NCBI GenBank assembly: GCA_024277915.1
Contig: JAJRUG010000073.1
Location: 1 to 40,286, forward strand
Length of the DNA: 40,286 nt
From: Gammaproteobacteria bacterium
GTDB lineage: Bacteria > Pseudomonadota > Gammaproteobacteria > Steroidobacterales > GCA-2729495
Direction: 5' to 3'
Made by a program: the position numbers and the translations under genes. Shown piece after piece: positions 6,661-16,963 of the stretch. The notes below the pieces were generated by a model that was not told the origin of the DNA, made no database searches, and saw nothing but the letters and a program-made list of their open reading frames with translations. The first letter of the stretch is position 1; the number at the start of each line of letters is the position of its first letter.

Positions 6661-8217
6661 ATGACGGATCTGATTGCAGCCGGGACCCTGGTTCGGCAGC
6701 TTGCTGCTCGCCCGGATGCCTTTCCGCATGCCACTGGCAACATCGAAATCCTCGAAACCCATATTTCGTGGATCATTCTCACCGGGCGGTATGCCTACAA
6801 AATCAAGAAGCCTCTCGATCTGGGCTTTCTGGATTTCTCATCTGCTGCATTGAGGCAGCATTATTGTCAGGAAGAACTACGACTTAACCGCCGCTTTGCC
6901 CCGGATATCTACCTTGATGTCGTGACCATCGGAGGCAATCCTGACCAACCGGAAATCGGCGCCGAGCCGACCCTCGAACATGCGGTACGAATGGTGCAGT
7001 TCCCGTCAGAAGCGCGGCTGGATCATGTTCTCGGCCAAAACCTCATCAGCCAGGAGGATATGTCGGCATTCGGACAGTCTGTGGCCCGGTTACATCAGTC
7101 GGCTCCGGTCGCTGCTGCTGATAGTCACTACGGCTCCATCACCGCTATTTCACGGCCAACCCGGCAAAATTTCAGCACCCTGAGAAAAATATGCACCAGG
7201 AACACCATTGTGCAACAGCTAAACCTGCTCAGTGACTGGATCAGGAAAGAAACTACTGCACTACACGCCGTTTTCACACAGCGGCCTGGCGAGGGAAAAG
7301 TACGCGAATGTCACGGGGATTTGCATCTTGAGAACCTGGTGATGCTGGAGGGCGAAATAGTCGCATTTGACTGCCTGGAGTTTGACGCCCGTCTACGATG
7401 GATTGATGTAATGAGTGAAGTGGCATTCCTTGAGATGGATCTTTTACTCCGCGGCCAAAAAGAGCTGGCCTTTGCCTTCCTGAACAAATATCTGGAAATC
7501 TCGGGAGACTATCAGGGCATCCGGGTACTGCCTTTCTATCTTGTCTATCGAGCAATGGTGCGAGCAAAGGTTGCTGCAGTGCGACACCGGCAATCACCTG
7601 AAAATACCAGCTTCCAGAATGTATCCCGGCATCTGGACTGGGCACAATCAATCACCTCGCCCGGTGACAAGCCGCTCCTGATTATCAACCACGGCCTGTC
7701 CGGTTCCGGAAAAACTTACCTGAGCAGTCAGTTGATGAATAAACTGCCTGCAATTCGAATCCGCTCGGATATCATCCGCAAACGAATGCATGGACTGGAT
7801 GAATTTGAACAAAGCCAATCCAGAACAGGATCCGGCATTTACAGCAAAGAAGCCGGCCAGCGACTCTATCAGGAGCTGGTCTGTATGGCGGGGATTTCCT
7901 TGCATTCAGGATTCAACGTCATCATCGATGCAACTTGCCTGCTCGAGCACCAGCGCAGACTGTTCATAGAGCTCTCCAGGACTGCTGACGTCCGACTTGT
8001 TATTCTTTGCTGCGAAACGACCCAACAAATCCTCACAGAGCGCATTCGAAACAGGCTCAAAAACCGGGCTGATGCCTCCGAAGCCGACCTTGAGGTGCTT
8101 TCATCACAACAATCAAATCTTGAGCCGCTCAACCAGGGGGAGGAAGGATATGCGCTGCATATCAATACAGGCAAGCCGATAAAGCCCGAAGAGATTGTTG
8201 AGCAAATCCTGCGATAA
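6661..8217 (+). CDS. Fusion of an aminoglycoside-phosphotransferase-like domain and a P-loop kinase (COG2187-COG0645 type)
   Basis: With the start at 6661 (MTDLIAAG) the protein has 518 residues and aligns with the usual N-terminus of the family; ATG at 6643 is an alternative, and neither has a strong ribosome binding site. Residues about 1-320 form an APH/choline-kinase-like domain: ETHISWIILTGRYAYKIKKPLDLGFLDFS at the ATP-binding side (shown in part: GRYAYKIKKPLDLGF) and the catalytic CHGDLHLENLV followed by FDCLEFD. Residues about 335-515 are an AAA_33-type kinase with Walker A GLSGSGKTYLS and VIIDATCL. The substrate is unknown; drug resistance should not be inferred from the APH label. 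It is transcribed divergently from the Usp gene and converges on dgkA. Confidence 0.85.
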   Translation: MTDLIAAGTLVRQLAARPDAFPHATGNIEILETHISWIILTGRYAYKIKKPLDLGFLDFSSAALRQHYCQEELRLNRRFAPDIYLDVVTIGGNPDQPEIGAEPTLEHAVRMVQFPSEARLDHVLGQNLISQEDMSAFGQSVARLHQSAPVAAADSHYGSITAISRPTRQNFSTLRKICTRNTIVQQLNLLSDWIRKETTALHAVFTQRPGEGKVRECHGDLHLENLVMLEGEIVAFDCLEFDARLRWIDVMSEVAFLEMDLLLRGQKELAFAFLNKYLEISGDYQGIRVLPFYLVYRAMVRAKVAAVRHRQSPENTSFQNVSRHLDWAQSITSPGDKPLLIINHGLSGSGKTYLSSQLMNKLPAIRIRSDIIRKRMHGLDEFEQSQSRTGSGIYSKEAGQRLYQELVCMAGISLHSGFNVIIDATCLLEHQRRLFIELSRTADVRLVILCCETTQQILTERIRNRLKNRADASEADLEVLSSQQSNLEPLNQGEEGYALHINTGKPIKPEEIVEQILR

Positions 8218-8223
8218 CCTCGG

Positions 8224-8235
8224 CGGCGATCGCCG
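8224..8235. repeat. 12-bp palindrome between convergent genes
   Basis: CGGCGATCGCCG is a perfect palindrome 7 bp past the kinase-fusion stop and 38 bp before the end of dgkA. It could form part of a bidirectional transcription stop, but it lacks T-tracts on either side. Confidence 0.25.
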
Positions 8236-8272
8236 ATAGCATTGGCACATGAATGGATCAGGGCTTAAAAAC

Positions 8273-8650
8273 TCAGATCAATGTGGACAGTGCGTATCCC
8301 CATAATAAAAAAGTGGCGATAAACATCAATAGCACGGCTGCGCTGCCCATATCTTTCGCTTGCTTGATGAGATCATCAAATTCGACACATACTTTATCTG
8401 CTACCGCCTCGACTGCTGAATTCAGAAGCTCGACGATCAGGATAAGTAAATGAGCAACCAGCAATTGTATTTTAAGGAATGTATCAAATGGCAAAACGAT
8501 ACACACAGCAGAAAAGACAGCAAGTATGATCAGCTCCTGCTGAAACGCTGCTTCTCTGGTTGCAGCATGACGCAAACCGTCCAGAGAGTAGCTAAACGCC
8601 TTGCGAATACGGCCGAGCATGAGAAATTCCCGCCCTTGCCTAGTATTCAT
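8273..8650 (-). CDS. dgkA: Diacylglycerol kinase (prokaryotic DgkA type)
   Basis: The 125-residue integral membrane protein matches the compact bacterial DgkA family (about 120 residues). It shows the amphipathic N-terminal helix (KAFSYSLDGLRHAATREAAFQQE), with the catalytic-site EAAFQQE and the signature ELLNSAVEAVAD carrying active-site Glu and Asn, plus three membrane helices. DgkA phosphorylates diacylglycerol to phosphatidic acid at the inner membrane, recycling lipid released in periplasmic glucan or LPS modification. GGAG lies 8 bases before the ATG. It begins 26 bp after purA on the same strand, so it is probably the last gene of the hfq superoperon here, an unusual position. Confidence 0.95.
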   Translation of the reverse strand: MNTRQGREFLMLGRIRKAFSYSLDGLRHAATREAAFQQELIILAVFSAVCIVLPFDTFLKIQLLVAHLLILIVELLNSAVEAVADKVCVEFDDLIKQAKDMGSAAVLLMFIATFLLWGYALSTLI

Positions 8651-8676
8651 CCAGGCGCTCCATTTCAGCCATCATC

Positions 8677-10192
<1,516 letters not shown>

Positions 10193-10230
10193 TCCCGGAA
10201 TTCGTACCGCAATTGGCTATCGGTGACCGG

Positions 10231-11097
10231 CTACTTACCGCCCGACTTTTTCAGGTAACGAAAGAAGTCACCTTCCGAATCCAGCACAAGAAGATCATTG
10301 GAGGTTCCCAGTGATCTCCTGTATGCCTCGATACTCCGGGTAAATGAATAGAAGTCCGGATCCTTCTCGTATGCCTGCGCATAGATCTGTGCCGAGAGGG
10401 CATCGCCTTCACCACGGAGGATTTCCGCGTCACGATATGCTTCGGCAAGAATAACAGTCCGTTCCCGGTCGGCATTGGCCCTGATCAGCTCCGCATTCTC
10501 TGCACCTTCAGCCCTGAGTCCCGCAGCAGTACGAGCACGTTCCTGACGCATTCTGTCAAACACCGACTCGCTCACTGTATCCGAAAACTCAATCCGCTTG
10601 ACGCGGACATCAATGACGGAAACCCCCAGCTCTTTGGCATTCATTCGAACAGCATTCAGCATATCGTCCATCAGCTCGCGTCGCTCCGCAGTAACCACTT
10701 CCGGTACCGTACGCTTCGCAAACTCGGCTCGAATACCGTCCTTGACAATCTCGAGCAGCCGCTGGGCCGCTATGAATTCAGCGCCACCGGTAGCGTTGTA
10801 GTAAACAGCTGCATCCTCTACCTGCCATTTAATGAAAAAATCGACAAACAGGTTTTTCTTCTCCAGCGTAAGAAACAATTCCTGTGGATTGCTGATTGTC
10901 AGGATCTGCCGCGGGAACTTGAGAATGTCATTCCATATCAACAATTTGAAATGCAGACCCGGCTCATAATCGGACTTGACGATTTCGCCGAAGCGGCGCT
11001 TGATCACGAGTTCGCGCTCATCAACAATAAAAATAAATGAGCTGGCGAAAAGAACTACCACAACAAGAATGACAATAATATTTCCGAGTTTATTCAT
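10231..11097 (-). CDS. hflC: HflC, FtsH-modulating SPFH-domain protein
   Basis: HflC is the partner of HflK in the large membrane complex that encloses and modulates the FtsH protease. The 288-residue protein has one N-terminal membrane anchor (residues about 5-25, IIVILVVVVLFASSFIFIV) followed by the band-7/SPFH domain (VDERELVIKRRFGEIV, PGLHFKLLIW) and a helical region rich in Ala/Glu/Arg (RTAAGLRAEGAENAELIRA) that drives assembly; most of it faces the periplasm. Its ATG overlaps the hflK stop codon by one base (TAATG), indicating translational coupling and equal production of both subunits. Confidence 0.96.
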   Translation of the reverse strand: MNKLGNIIVILVVVVLFASSFIFIVDERELVIKRRFGEIVKSDYEPGLHFKLLIWNDILKFPRQILTISNPQELFLTLEKKNLFVDFFIKWQVEDAAVYYNATGGAEFIAAQRLLEIVKDGIRAEFAKRTVPEVVTAERRELMDDMLNAVRMNAKELGVSVIDVRVKRIEFSDTVSESVFDRMRQERARTAAGLRAEGAENAELIRANADRERTVILAEAYRDAEILRGEGDALSAQIYAQAYEKDPDFYSFTRSIEAYRRSLGTSNDLLVLDSEGDFFRYLKKSGGK

Positions 11098-12239
11098 TAG
11101 CGGCTACCTCGTGTCCGGCGATTGTCTCGCGGACGAGAATTCTGATCAGGTGTAGAGTTTCTGTTATTCACAGAGCTACCGCTCTGCATCGTGGAGCCAC
11201 CACCTGAAAACCCGGAGGAACGGTCAAGCATCTTGTCGATGGGCAGGTACAGCAGATTACCGCTGCCTTCGGTATCAATAAGTACCTTGTTCGAGTTTGC
11301 GAATACATCTTCGATCGCTTCAATATACAAACGCTCTCTCGTTACACCAGGTGCTTGCTGGTACTCGGTCAGCAACTGTTCAAAACGGGATGCCTCACCT
11401 TCGGCATCGGCGACTACGCGAGACTTGTAGGCCTCTGCATCCTGAACCCGCCGCTGCGCCTCACCACGTGCCCTGGGCACGATATCATTGGCATAGGATT
11501 CCGCCTCAAATGAAAACCGTTGTTTGTCCTCCCGCGCCTTGATCGCATCCTGAACCGCAGCTTCTACCTGACCGGGAAAATTAGCGTCCTGAAGATTGAC
11601 TGTGGTCACAATGATACCCGTACCATATTCATCCAGTGTTTCCTGGATCAACTTCTCTGTCTGATGAGCTATCTCGGCACGACCTGTACCAAGAACAAAA
11701 TCCATTTCCATGCGGCCGACAACTTCCCGGATAGCGCTCTCGCTGACGTCATTCAGTGTCGCCTCCGGATCACGAACATTAAACAGGTATTTCTCGGGAT
11801 TCACATTCCGGTATTGCACCGATAAATCAACCACAACGATATTCTCGTCGCTGGTCAACATAAAAGTCTGCTGGTTAAAACGATTAACCTGATTGATATT
11901 GACTTTTTCAACTGATTCGATCGGCCAGGGTAAACGCCACTGCAAGCCCGGGTTAGTGATTTTATGAAGAGCGCCAAACCGCAAAATAACGCCACGTTCC
12001 GGGTCATTAATACGATAGACACCGGTGGCCGCCCAAACCACCAGGGCAAGCACGAAGATAAAACTGATCGTCATCCCGCCAAACCCGGAACCTCCGCCAT
12101 TGCCGCCACCACGCCCGCCAAACAGCGCATTAAATCGCTTCTGCCAGTCTCTGACGATCTTGTCCAGATCCGGAGGACCACCGTTTCCGCCGCTGCGATC
12201 CCATGGGTTTTTTCCGTTACCCGATTCATTCCAAGCCAT
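11097..12239 (-). CDS. hflK: HflK, FtsH-modulating SPFH-domain protein
   Basis: The 380-residue product starts with a Gly/Asn-rich cytoplasmic segment (MAWNESGNGKNPWD, then RGGGNGGGSGFGG) typical of HflK, one membrane helix (ISFIFVLALVVWAATGVY, about residues 54-73) and the SPFH domain (RINDPERGVILRFGALHKIT). A long helical region and a low-complexity Ser/Asn/Arg tail follow. With HflC it forms the cage around FtsH that controls degradation of membrane proteins. It lies 65 bp downstream of hflX, on the same strand. Confidence 0.96.
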   Translation of the reverse strand: MAWNESGNGKNPWDRSGGNGGPPDLDKIVRDWQKRFNALFGGRGGGNGGGSGFGGMTISFIFVLALVVWAATGVYRINDPERGVILRFGALHKITNPGLQWRLPWPIESVEKVNINQVNRFNQQTFMLTSDENIVVVDLSVQYRNVNPEKYLFNVRDPEATLNDVSESAIREVVGRMEMDFVLGTGRAEIAHQTEKLIQETLDEYGTGIIVTTVNLQDANFPGQVEAAVQDAIKAREDKQRFSFEAESYANDIVPRARGEAQRRVQDAEAYKSRVVADAEGEASRFEQLLTEYQQAPGVTRERLYIEAIEDVFANSNKVLIDTEGSGNLLYLPIDKMLDRSSGFSGGGSTMQSGSSVNNRNSTPDQNSRPRDNRRTRGSR

Positions 12240-12304
12240 GCTGTTTTCTACTCCAGTTTATTCCTGTGACCAACTACCAGACCACCAAAAAATTCTAAGC
12301 TAAT

Positions 12305-13576
12305 TCACTGCACCAGATGAAAGTTCTCATCACGATGCAGCATTTCGTAATCGCGACTATTCATTTCTACTTCCAGTTCCCAGCCACCATTCTCCAAAAC
12401 CTGCTCACCCACTACATGAGCAGTATCGTATAGCAATGCACGCAATCGACCCTGAGACACACCAAGCTGCACCGTCCCTCGTACTGTATCGAGTTCCTGG
12501 TACTCTGCAATCACTTTCAGTAGCTCATCAATCCCTGCGCCGGTCCGGGCAGACAGCCACACCCGGGTTGCCTTGCCTGACTCCGCTCGATCAACTCGCG
12601 GCGGGACGGCTAGTATATCAGCCTTATTGTAGACCTGAATGGTTGGCACGCGATCAGCGCCGATCTCCTCAAGCACCATGCGCACCTCCTCAATCCGCTG
12701 CTGATGCACCGGGTCACTGCAATCTACGACGTGCAGCAGCAAATGCGCATCCCGAATCTCCTCCAGCGTGGACTGGAATGCGGCGATCAGCTCATGTGGC
12801 AACTCACGAACGAATCCAACCGTATCAGCGAGCACAACACCATTGCCATTCGGCAATTCCACCGCTCTGAGGGTCGGATCCAGAGTTGCGAAAAGCTGGT
12901 CGGCGACCGTCACACCAGCATCCGTGAGCTGATTGAATAATGTTGATTTGCCGGTATTGGTATAACCAACCAGTGAAATAGTCGGTATTTCACGCTTGCG
13001 GCGGTTGCTGCGCGCCAGGCTACGCCTGCTCGACAGCCTTTCCAGCCGGGTATTCAGCTGTTTGATCCGCGTGGCCAGAATCCGCCGATCAGATTCCAGT
13101 TGGGTTTCACCCGGCCCTCGCAGGCCGATACCACCCTTTTGCCGCTCCAGATGCGTCCAGCCGCGAATCAACCGGGTAGAAAGATGCTGCAGCTGGGCCA
13201 GCTCGACCTGGAGTTTGCCTTCGAAGGTCCGCGCGCGCAGTGCAAAGATATCCAGTATCAGCCCGGTTCGACTAACGATCGGTAACTTCAGCGCCTGCTC
13301 AAGATTACGCTCCTGTGCGGGACTCAATAAATGATCGACCAGAATTAACTCAGCGCCAGTGGACTCAGCCAGCTGACTCAGCTCCTCCATTTTGCCCTTG
13401 CCGATCAGATACCGGGCATTGACACTTCGCAGGTGCGCATCGAGATAACCAACAACTTCAGCACCCGCCGAATCAGCGAGCGCCTCGAATTCCTGTTTTT
13501 CCTCGGCAAACGGTGACCTTCCGATTCGGGCATGCAACAAGAGCGCCCGCTCACCGCGTTTGGGTCGATCAAACAA
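12305..13576 (-). CDS. hflX: Ribosome-associated GTPase HflX
   Basis: HflX is a GTPase that binds the 50S subunit, splits stalled ribosomes and can act as an RNA helicase. The 423-residue protein has the N-terminal HflX domain (ARIGRSPFAEEKQEFEALA, then DHLLSPAQERNLEQAL), the linker GGIGLRGPGETQLE, and the G domain with G1 GYTNTGKST, G3 DTVGFVRELP and G4 NKAD. The start is TTG at 13576: it yields the family N-terminus MFDRPKRGERA and is preceded by GGAGG with a 6-base spacer. The non-AUG start may keep expression low relative to Hfq, which lies 112 bp upstream. Confidence 0.96.
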   Translation of the reverse strand: MFDRPKRGERALLLHARIGRSPFAEEKQEFEALADSAGAEVVGYLDAHLRSVNARYLIGKGKMEELSQLAESTGAELILVDHLLSPAQERNLEQALKLPIVSRTGLILDIFALRARTFEGKLQVELAQLQHLSTRLIRGWTHLERQKGGIGLRGPGETQLESDRRILATRIKQLNTRLERLSSRRSLARSNRRKREIPTISLVGYTNTGKSTLFNQLTDAGVTVADQLFATLDPTLRAVELPNGNGVVLADTVGFVRELPHELIAAFQSTLEEIRDAHLLLHVVDCSDPVHQQRIEEVRMVLEEIGADRVPTIQVYNKADILAVPPRVDRAESGKATRVWLSARTGAGIDELLKVIAEYQELDTVRGTVQLGVSQGRLRALLYDTAHVVGEQVLENGGWELEVEMNSRDYEMLHRDENFHLVQ

Positions 13577-13620
13577 TCAACGCCTCCGTGAGCCCAGGCA
13601 CAGCCGCCCACACCCAGGCA

Positions 13621-13639
13621 CCAGGGAACCAACCCCTGG
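13621..13639. promoter_or_regulatory. Hairpin between hfq and hflX
   Basis: CCAGGG (13621-13626) and CCCTGG (13634-13639) pair in the 112-bp hfq-hflX spacer. Next to it CCCAGGCAC is repeated directly (13593-13601 and 13613-13621). With no T-tract it would be at most a partial terminator or an mRNA-processing barrier, possibly separating abundant hfq mRNA from hflX. Confidence 0.3.
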
Positions 13640-13688
13640 AGTACCAGTCACTAACGTTCGGGATTTTCTGCAGGTCTTGCTACCAGCG

Positions 13689-13934
13689 TTATGCCTCGGA
13701 ACCCTCTTGATCATCATTTGGCCCGAGTTCCACGTGGCGTGAAGGAACGACTGTTGAAATGGCATGCTTGTACACCATCTGGCTGACGCTGTTTTTCAAA
13801 AGAACAACGAACTGATCGAACGAATCTACCGTTCCCTGAAGTTTGATGCCATTCACCAGGTAGATGGCCACAGGAACTTTTTCCTTCCTCAGTGCATTGA
13901 GAAACGGATCCTGCAGGGTTTGACCTTTGGACAT
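13689..13934 (-). CDS. hfq: RNA chaperone Hfq
   Basis: Hfq forms a hexameric Sm-like ring that pairs small RNAs with mRNAs. The 81-residue product contains the complete Sm fold: [20 protein letters not shown] on the proximal and distal faces (here broken as [15 protein letters not shown]), [19 protein letters not shown], and the Sm2 motif YKHAIS with the conserved KHA. The C-terminal tail is short ([15 protein letters not shown]) compared with the enterobacterial 102-residue form. AGGAG precedes the ATG by 7 bases. It lies between miaA and hflX, as in other gammaproteobacteria. The 92-bp region upstream contains TATACT, a possible -10 element for a gene-specific promoter. Confidence 0.97.
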   Translation of the reverse strand: MSKGQTLQDPFLNALRKEKVPVAIYLVNGIKLQGTVDSFDQFVVLLKNSVSQMVYKHAISTVVPSRHVELGPNDDQEGSEA

Positions 13935-14026
13935 GTTCGACTCCTGTTTTTTTTGTCGCTTGTTCTACGTCGTTTTTCAGTATATTCCGGGCTGCCTGCG
14001 CATTCGAGCAGACCGGTTGGCATATT

Positions 14027-14980
14027 CTAGCTGCTCGCAGATGATATTGCATCAAACAAATCCAGCTGCTGTAAAGCATCCCCAACCCGCGTTGCCAAAC
14101 GCTCATCAAGGCAGTCGAAACTTAACTCATCTGCATCGGACCGCAACCAGGTCAATTGTCGTTTGGCCAACCGCCGTGTGGCCTGGGTCGCTTGTTGCCC
14201 GGCGTCATCAAGTGATCCCTGTCCGGCGAGATATTGCCAGATCTGGCGATATCCCACTGCGCGCATCGATGCCAGTTCCGGGAACATATCGGACAGACCC
14301 ATAAGTGCATGAACCTCTTCGACAAAACCTGCTGCCAGCATTTTTTGAAATCTTGACTCTATGCGACGATAAAGCGCCTGACGATCATCCGGGATCAGTG
14401 CAATTCGGGTGAAACTGAACGGCGACTTCACCGGGACAAGACGCTGCAATTGCGAGATAGGCGTCCCGGTGATCATAAACACTTCAAGCGCCCGCTGAAT
14501 ACGTTGCCGGTCAGTCACATGAATTTTTTTTGCTGCATCAGGGTCAGCCTGCGCAAGCTCTGCATGTAATACTGGCCAGCCGCAAGCCGCCGCTCTGGAT
14601 TCCAGTTCCGAGCGTATCGCCAAATCTGCAGGTGGCAGCGGTGCCAATCCGCTTTGCAAAGCACGAAAATAGAGAAGCGTGCCGCCAACCAGCAACGGGA
14701 TACGACCGCGCTGGTGAATATTCGTGATCAACTCCTGAGCGTCCGTGCAAAAATCTCCCGCCGAATAGGTTTGCCATGGATCACGCACATCGATCAGATG
14801 GTGAGGCGCGATTGCGAGTACCTCTGCTTCCGGCTTCGCGGTACCGATATTCATCTGCCGGTATACCATTGCCGAATCAACACTGATGATTTCCATCGGG
14901 AATCTCTTGACGAGATCCACGGCAACACCGGTCTTTCCTGACGCGGTCGGCCCCAGCAGGCAAACAACCGGAAGCGTCAC
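14027..14980 (-). CDS. miaA: tRNA dimethylallyltransferase
   Basis: MiaA transfers a dimethylallyl group to N6 of A37 in tRNAs that read codons starting with U, the first step to ms2i6A. The 317-residue protein has the P-loop GPTASGKTGVAVDL, the catalytic SVDSAMVYRQMNIGTAKP, LLVGGTLLYFRAL and a C-terminal tRNA-binding part with LAKRQLTWLR. The start is GTG at 14980, overlapping the mutL stop by one base (TAGTG), which implies translational coupling. An ATG-less start of this kind gives the correct family N-terminus TLPVVCLLGPTASGKT. Confidence 0.97.
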   Translation of the reverse strand: MTLPVVCLLGPTASGKTGVAVDLVKRFPMEIISVDSAMVYRQMNIGTAKPEAEVLAIAPHHLIDVRDPWQTYSAGDFCTDAQELITNIHQRGRIPLLVGGTLLYFRALQSGLAPLPPADLAIRSELESRAAACGWPVLHAELAQADPDAAKKIHVTDRQRIQRALEVFMITGTPISQLQRLVPVKSPFSFTRIALIPDDRQALYRRIESRFQKMLAAGFVEEVHALMGLSDMFPELASMRAVGYRQIWQYLAGQGSLDDAGQQATQATRRLAKRQLTWLRSDADELSFDCLDERLATRVGDALQQLDLFDAISSASS

Positions 14981-16758
14981 TACCTGCCCCGGGAAAACAA
15001 CCGGTCCAGATCCTGGATGGTCAGACAGGTCCAGGTCGGTCGACCATGGTTACACTGATCGCTTCGCTCCGTGATCTCCATTTGGCGCAACAGCATATTC
15101 ATTTCTTCAATAGTCAGACGACGGTTCGCGCGCACGGAAGCATGGCAGGCAGCTGTTGCCAGCAAATCATCCACAGCCTGGCCGATCTGTTCACTGCTGC
15201 CCGAAGTGGCAAGATCAGCAATCATATCGTTCAGCAGCGCTTCGGCGTCCGAATTTGCCAGCATTGCCGGTACGGCGCGAATGCTCAATTGGGCAGGGCC
15301 GGTTCTATCGACTGACATGCCCATACTGATCAATGTGTCCAGATGCTGCTCGACAAGATCTGCCTGCGATTCGCTGACCGTGATTTCCTGCGGTAACAGC
15401 AATGGTTGTGACTGCACGTTCTCCGCAGCCATAGACTGTTTCAGCTGCTCATAAATTGTTCGCTCATGTGCAGCATGAGCATCGACGATCACCAGACCGT
15501 CAAGATTCTGCGCGAGAATGTAAATCCCATGCAATTGCGCAATGGCGAATCCGAGTGGCGGGACATCCTGCCCGGATGTGTCTTGAACCGGCAATCCTTC
15601 CGGTGATGCTTCGCCAGCCAATGCTGCATAGGTCGCCATCTGCTCCCGAAACACTTCAGGCCGTGGCGATCCTCCAAAGCGCATACCCGCTTGATGAATT
15701 TTTCCACCCGCTGCAGGCCCGGTGCGAGTGAAGGATGTGGTCGCCGTATAATTCCCGTCAGGCCTGGTCTCCGCCAGCACAGCCTCAACGGTATGCCGAA
15801 GAAAATCATGCACTGAACGACTATCGTGGAACCGCACCTCCTGTTTCGCCGGGTGCGCGTTGACATCGACCTGGGCCGGATCCATTTCCAGGTAAAGCAC
15901 ATAGGCCGGGTGTCTGCCGTGAAACAATACATCCCGAAACCCGGTACGGACCGCATGGCTTGCCAGCCTGTCCCGGATCGCCCGCCCATTGACGAAAAAA
16001 TGCTGCAAATCCGGCTGGCTGCGCGAAAAACTGGGTCTCGCTATCCAGCCACGTAACGACAAACCGCCGGCCTGATGCTCCAGATACAAGGCATGATCCA
16101 TGAAGGCAGACCCGCAGATGCGCGCAATCCGCTCCTCCTGCTGCTGCCGGGTATCCGCAGCCGCGACATCGATGAGTACTCGTTGATTGTGGGTCAGTTT
16201 GAATGCGGCTGAAAACCGGCTCAGTGCGATTTTCTCGGCGACCCGTTGTACATGGTTAAACTCGGTTCGTTCAGTTTTCAGGAACCGCCGTCTTGCCGGG
16301 ACATTAAAAAACAGGTCACGAACCTCCACCGAAGTCCCCTGGGGATGAGCGGCGGGCTCTATTTCTCCCAAGCCGTCACCGTCAGTGTTCAGTGTCCATG
16401 CGGAGTCTGCATCACAATGCTGCGATACCAGCTTCAGCCTGGATACCGATGCAATACTCGGCAACGCCTCACCACGAAATCCCAGCGACGCAATATGTTC
16501 AAGGTCTTCCAGACTGGCAATCTTGCTGGTGGCATGGCGCGCCAACGCAAGTGACAGCTGGTCTGCCGGAATACCAATACCATCGTCACGTACCCGGCAC
16601 AGGCTGATACCCCCCTGCTCTACGTCCAGTTCAATATGGCGGGCTCCTGCATCAAGACTATTCTCAAGCAGTTCCTTGACCACGGATGCGGGTCGCTCGA
16701 CGACCTCGCCGGCGGCGATCTGATTAACCAGGTGGGGCGGAAGTTCACGAATAGGCAT
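14980..16758 (-). CDS. mutL: DNA mismatch repair protein MutL (endonuclease-motif type)
   Basis: MutL couples mismatch recognition by MutS to strand incision. The N-terminal GHKL ATPase (about 1-330) shows ELLENSLDAGA, DDGIGIPADQL, ARHATSKI, GFRGEALPSI and the transducer motif DVNAHPAKQEVRF. The C-terminal domain carries D426-A-H-A-x2-E432-x4-E437, close to the nuclease consensus DQHA(x)2E(x)4E, together with ACHASVR (C538), CNHGRP (569-574) and a terminal FxR (588-590). Enterobacterial MutL lacks these and uses MutH, so this protein probably nicks DNA itself. The Gln of the DQHA motif is Ala here. The gene is 592 codons long, with a typical MPIRELPPHLVNQIAAGEV start, and overlaps miaA. Confidence 0.97.
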   Translation of the reverse strand: MPIRELPPHLVNQIAAGEVVERPASVVKELLENSLDAGARHIELDVEQGGISLCRVRDDGIGIPADQLSLALARHATSKIASLEDLEHIASLGFRGEALPSIASVSRLKLVSQHCDADSAWTLNTDGDGLGEIEPAAHPQGTSVEVRDLFFNVPARRRFLKTERTEFNHVQRVAEKIALSRFSAAFKLTHNQRVLIDVAAADTRQQQEERIARICGSAFMDHALYLEHQAGGLSLRGWIARPSFSRSQPDLQHFFVNGRAIRDRLASHAVRTGFRDVLFHGRHPAYVLYLEMDPAQVDVNAHPAKQEVRFHDSRSVHDFLRHTVEAVLAETRPDGNYTATTSFTRTGPAAGGKIHQAGMRFGGSPRPEVFREQMATYAALAGEASPEGLPVQDTSGQDVPPLGFAIAQLHGIYILAQNLDGLVIVDAHAAHERTIYEQLKQSMAAENVQSQPLLLPQEITVSESQADLVEQHLDTLISMGMSVDRTGPAQLSIRAVPAMLANSDAEALLNDMIADLATSGSSEQIGQAVDDLLATAACHASVRANRRLTIEEMNMLLRQMEITERSDQCNHGRPTWTCLTIQDLDRLFSRGR

Positions 16759-16963
16759 ATGAGCATTCTTTCAGATGCGCCGGCAAAAATAAAAGAGAAA
16801 ACGGGATTTCGGACAGAGTTCACAGTTTCACCCTCAAGATTTCCGGCACCCGCCCGATAACCTGATCAGGTTTATTGACGCTAAACCGAACCAGCCGATA
16901 TCGGGACACGCAGTTACCCGACTGCGGCTGCTGGCTATCACAAAGGAACCGGGGAGAAATATA

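Noticed and set aside
6661-8217. Aminoglycoside resistance gene
   Set aside because: The APH-like half belongs to the COG2187 family fused to a P-loop kinase, a widespread chromosomal protein with no established resistance role.
8224-8235. HIP1-type (GCGATCGC) iterated palindrome as a lineage marker
   Set aside because: A single occurrence is not evidence of the cyanobacterial repeat; it is expected occasionally by chance.
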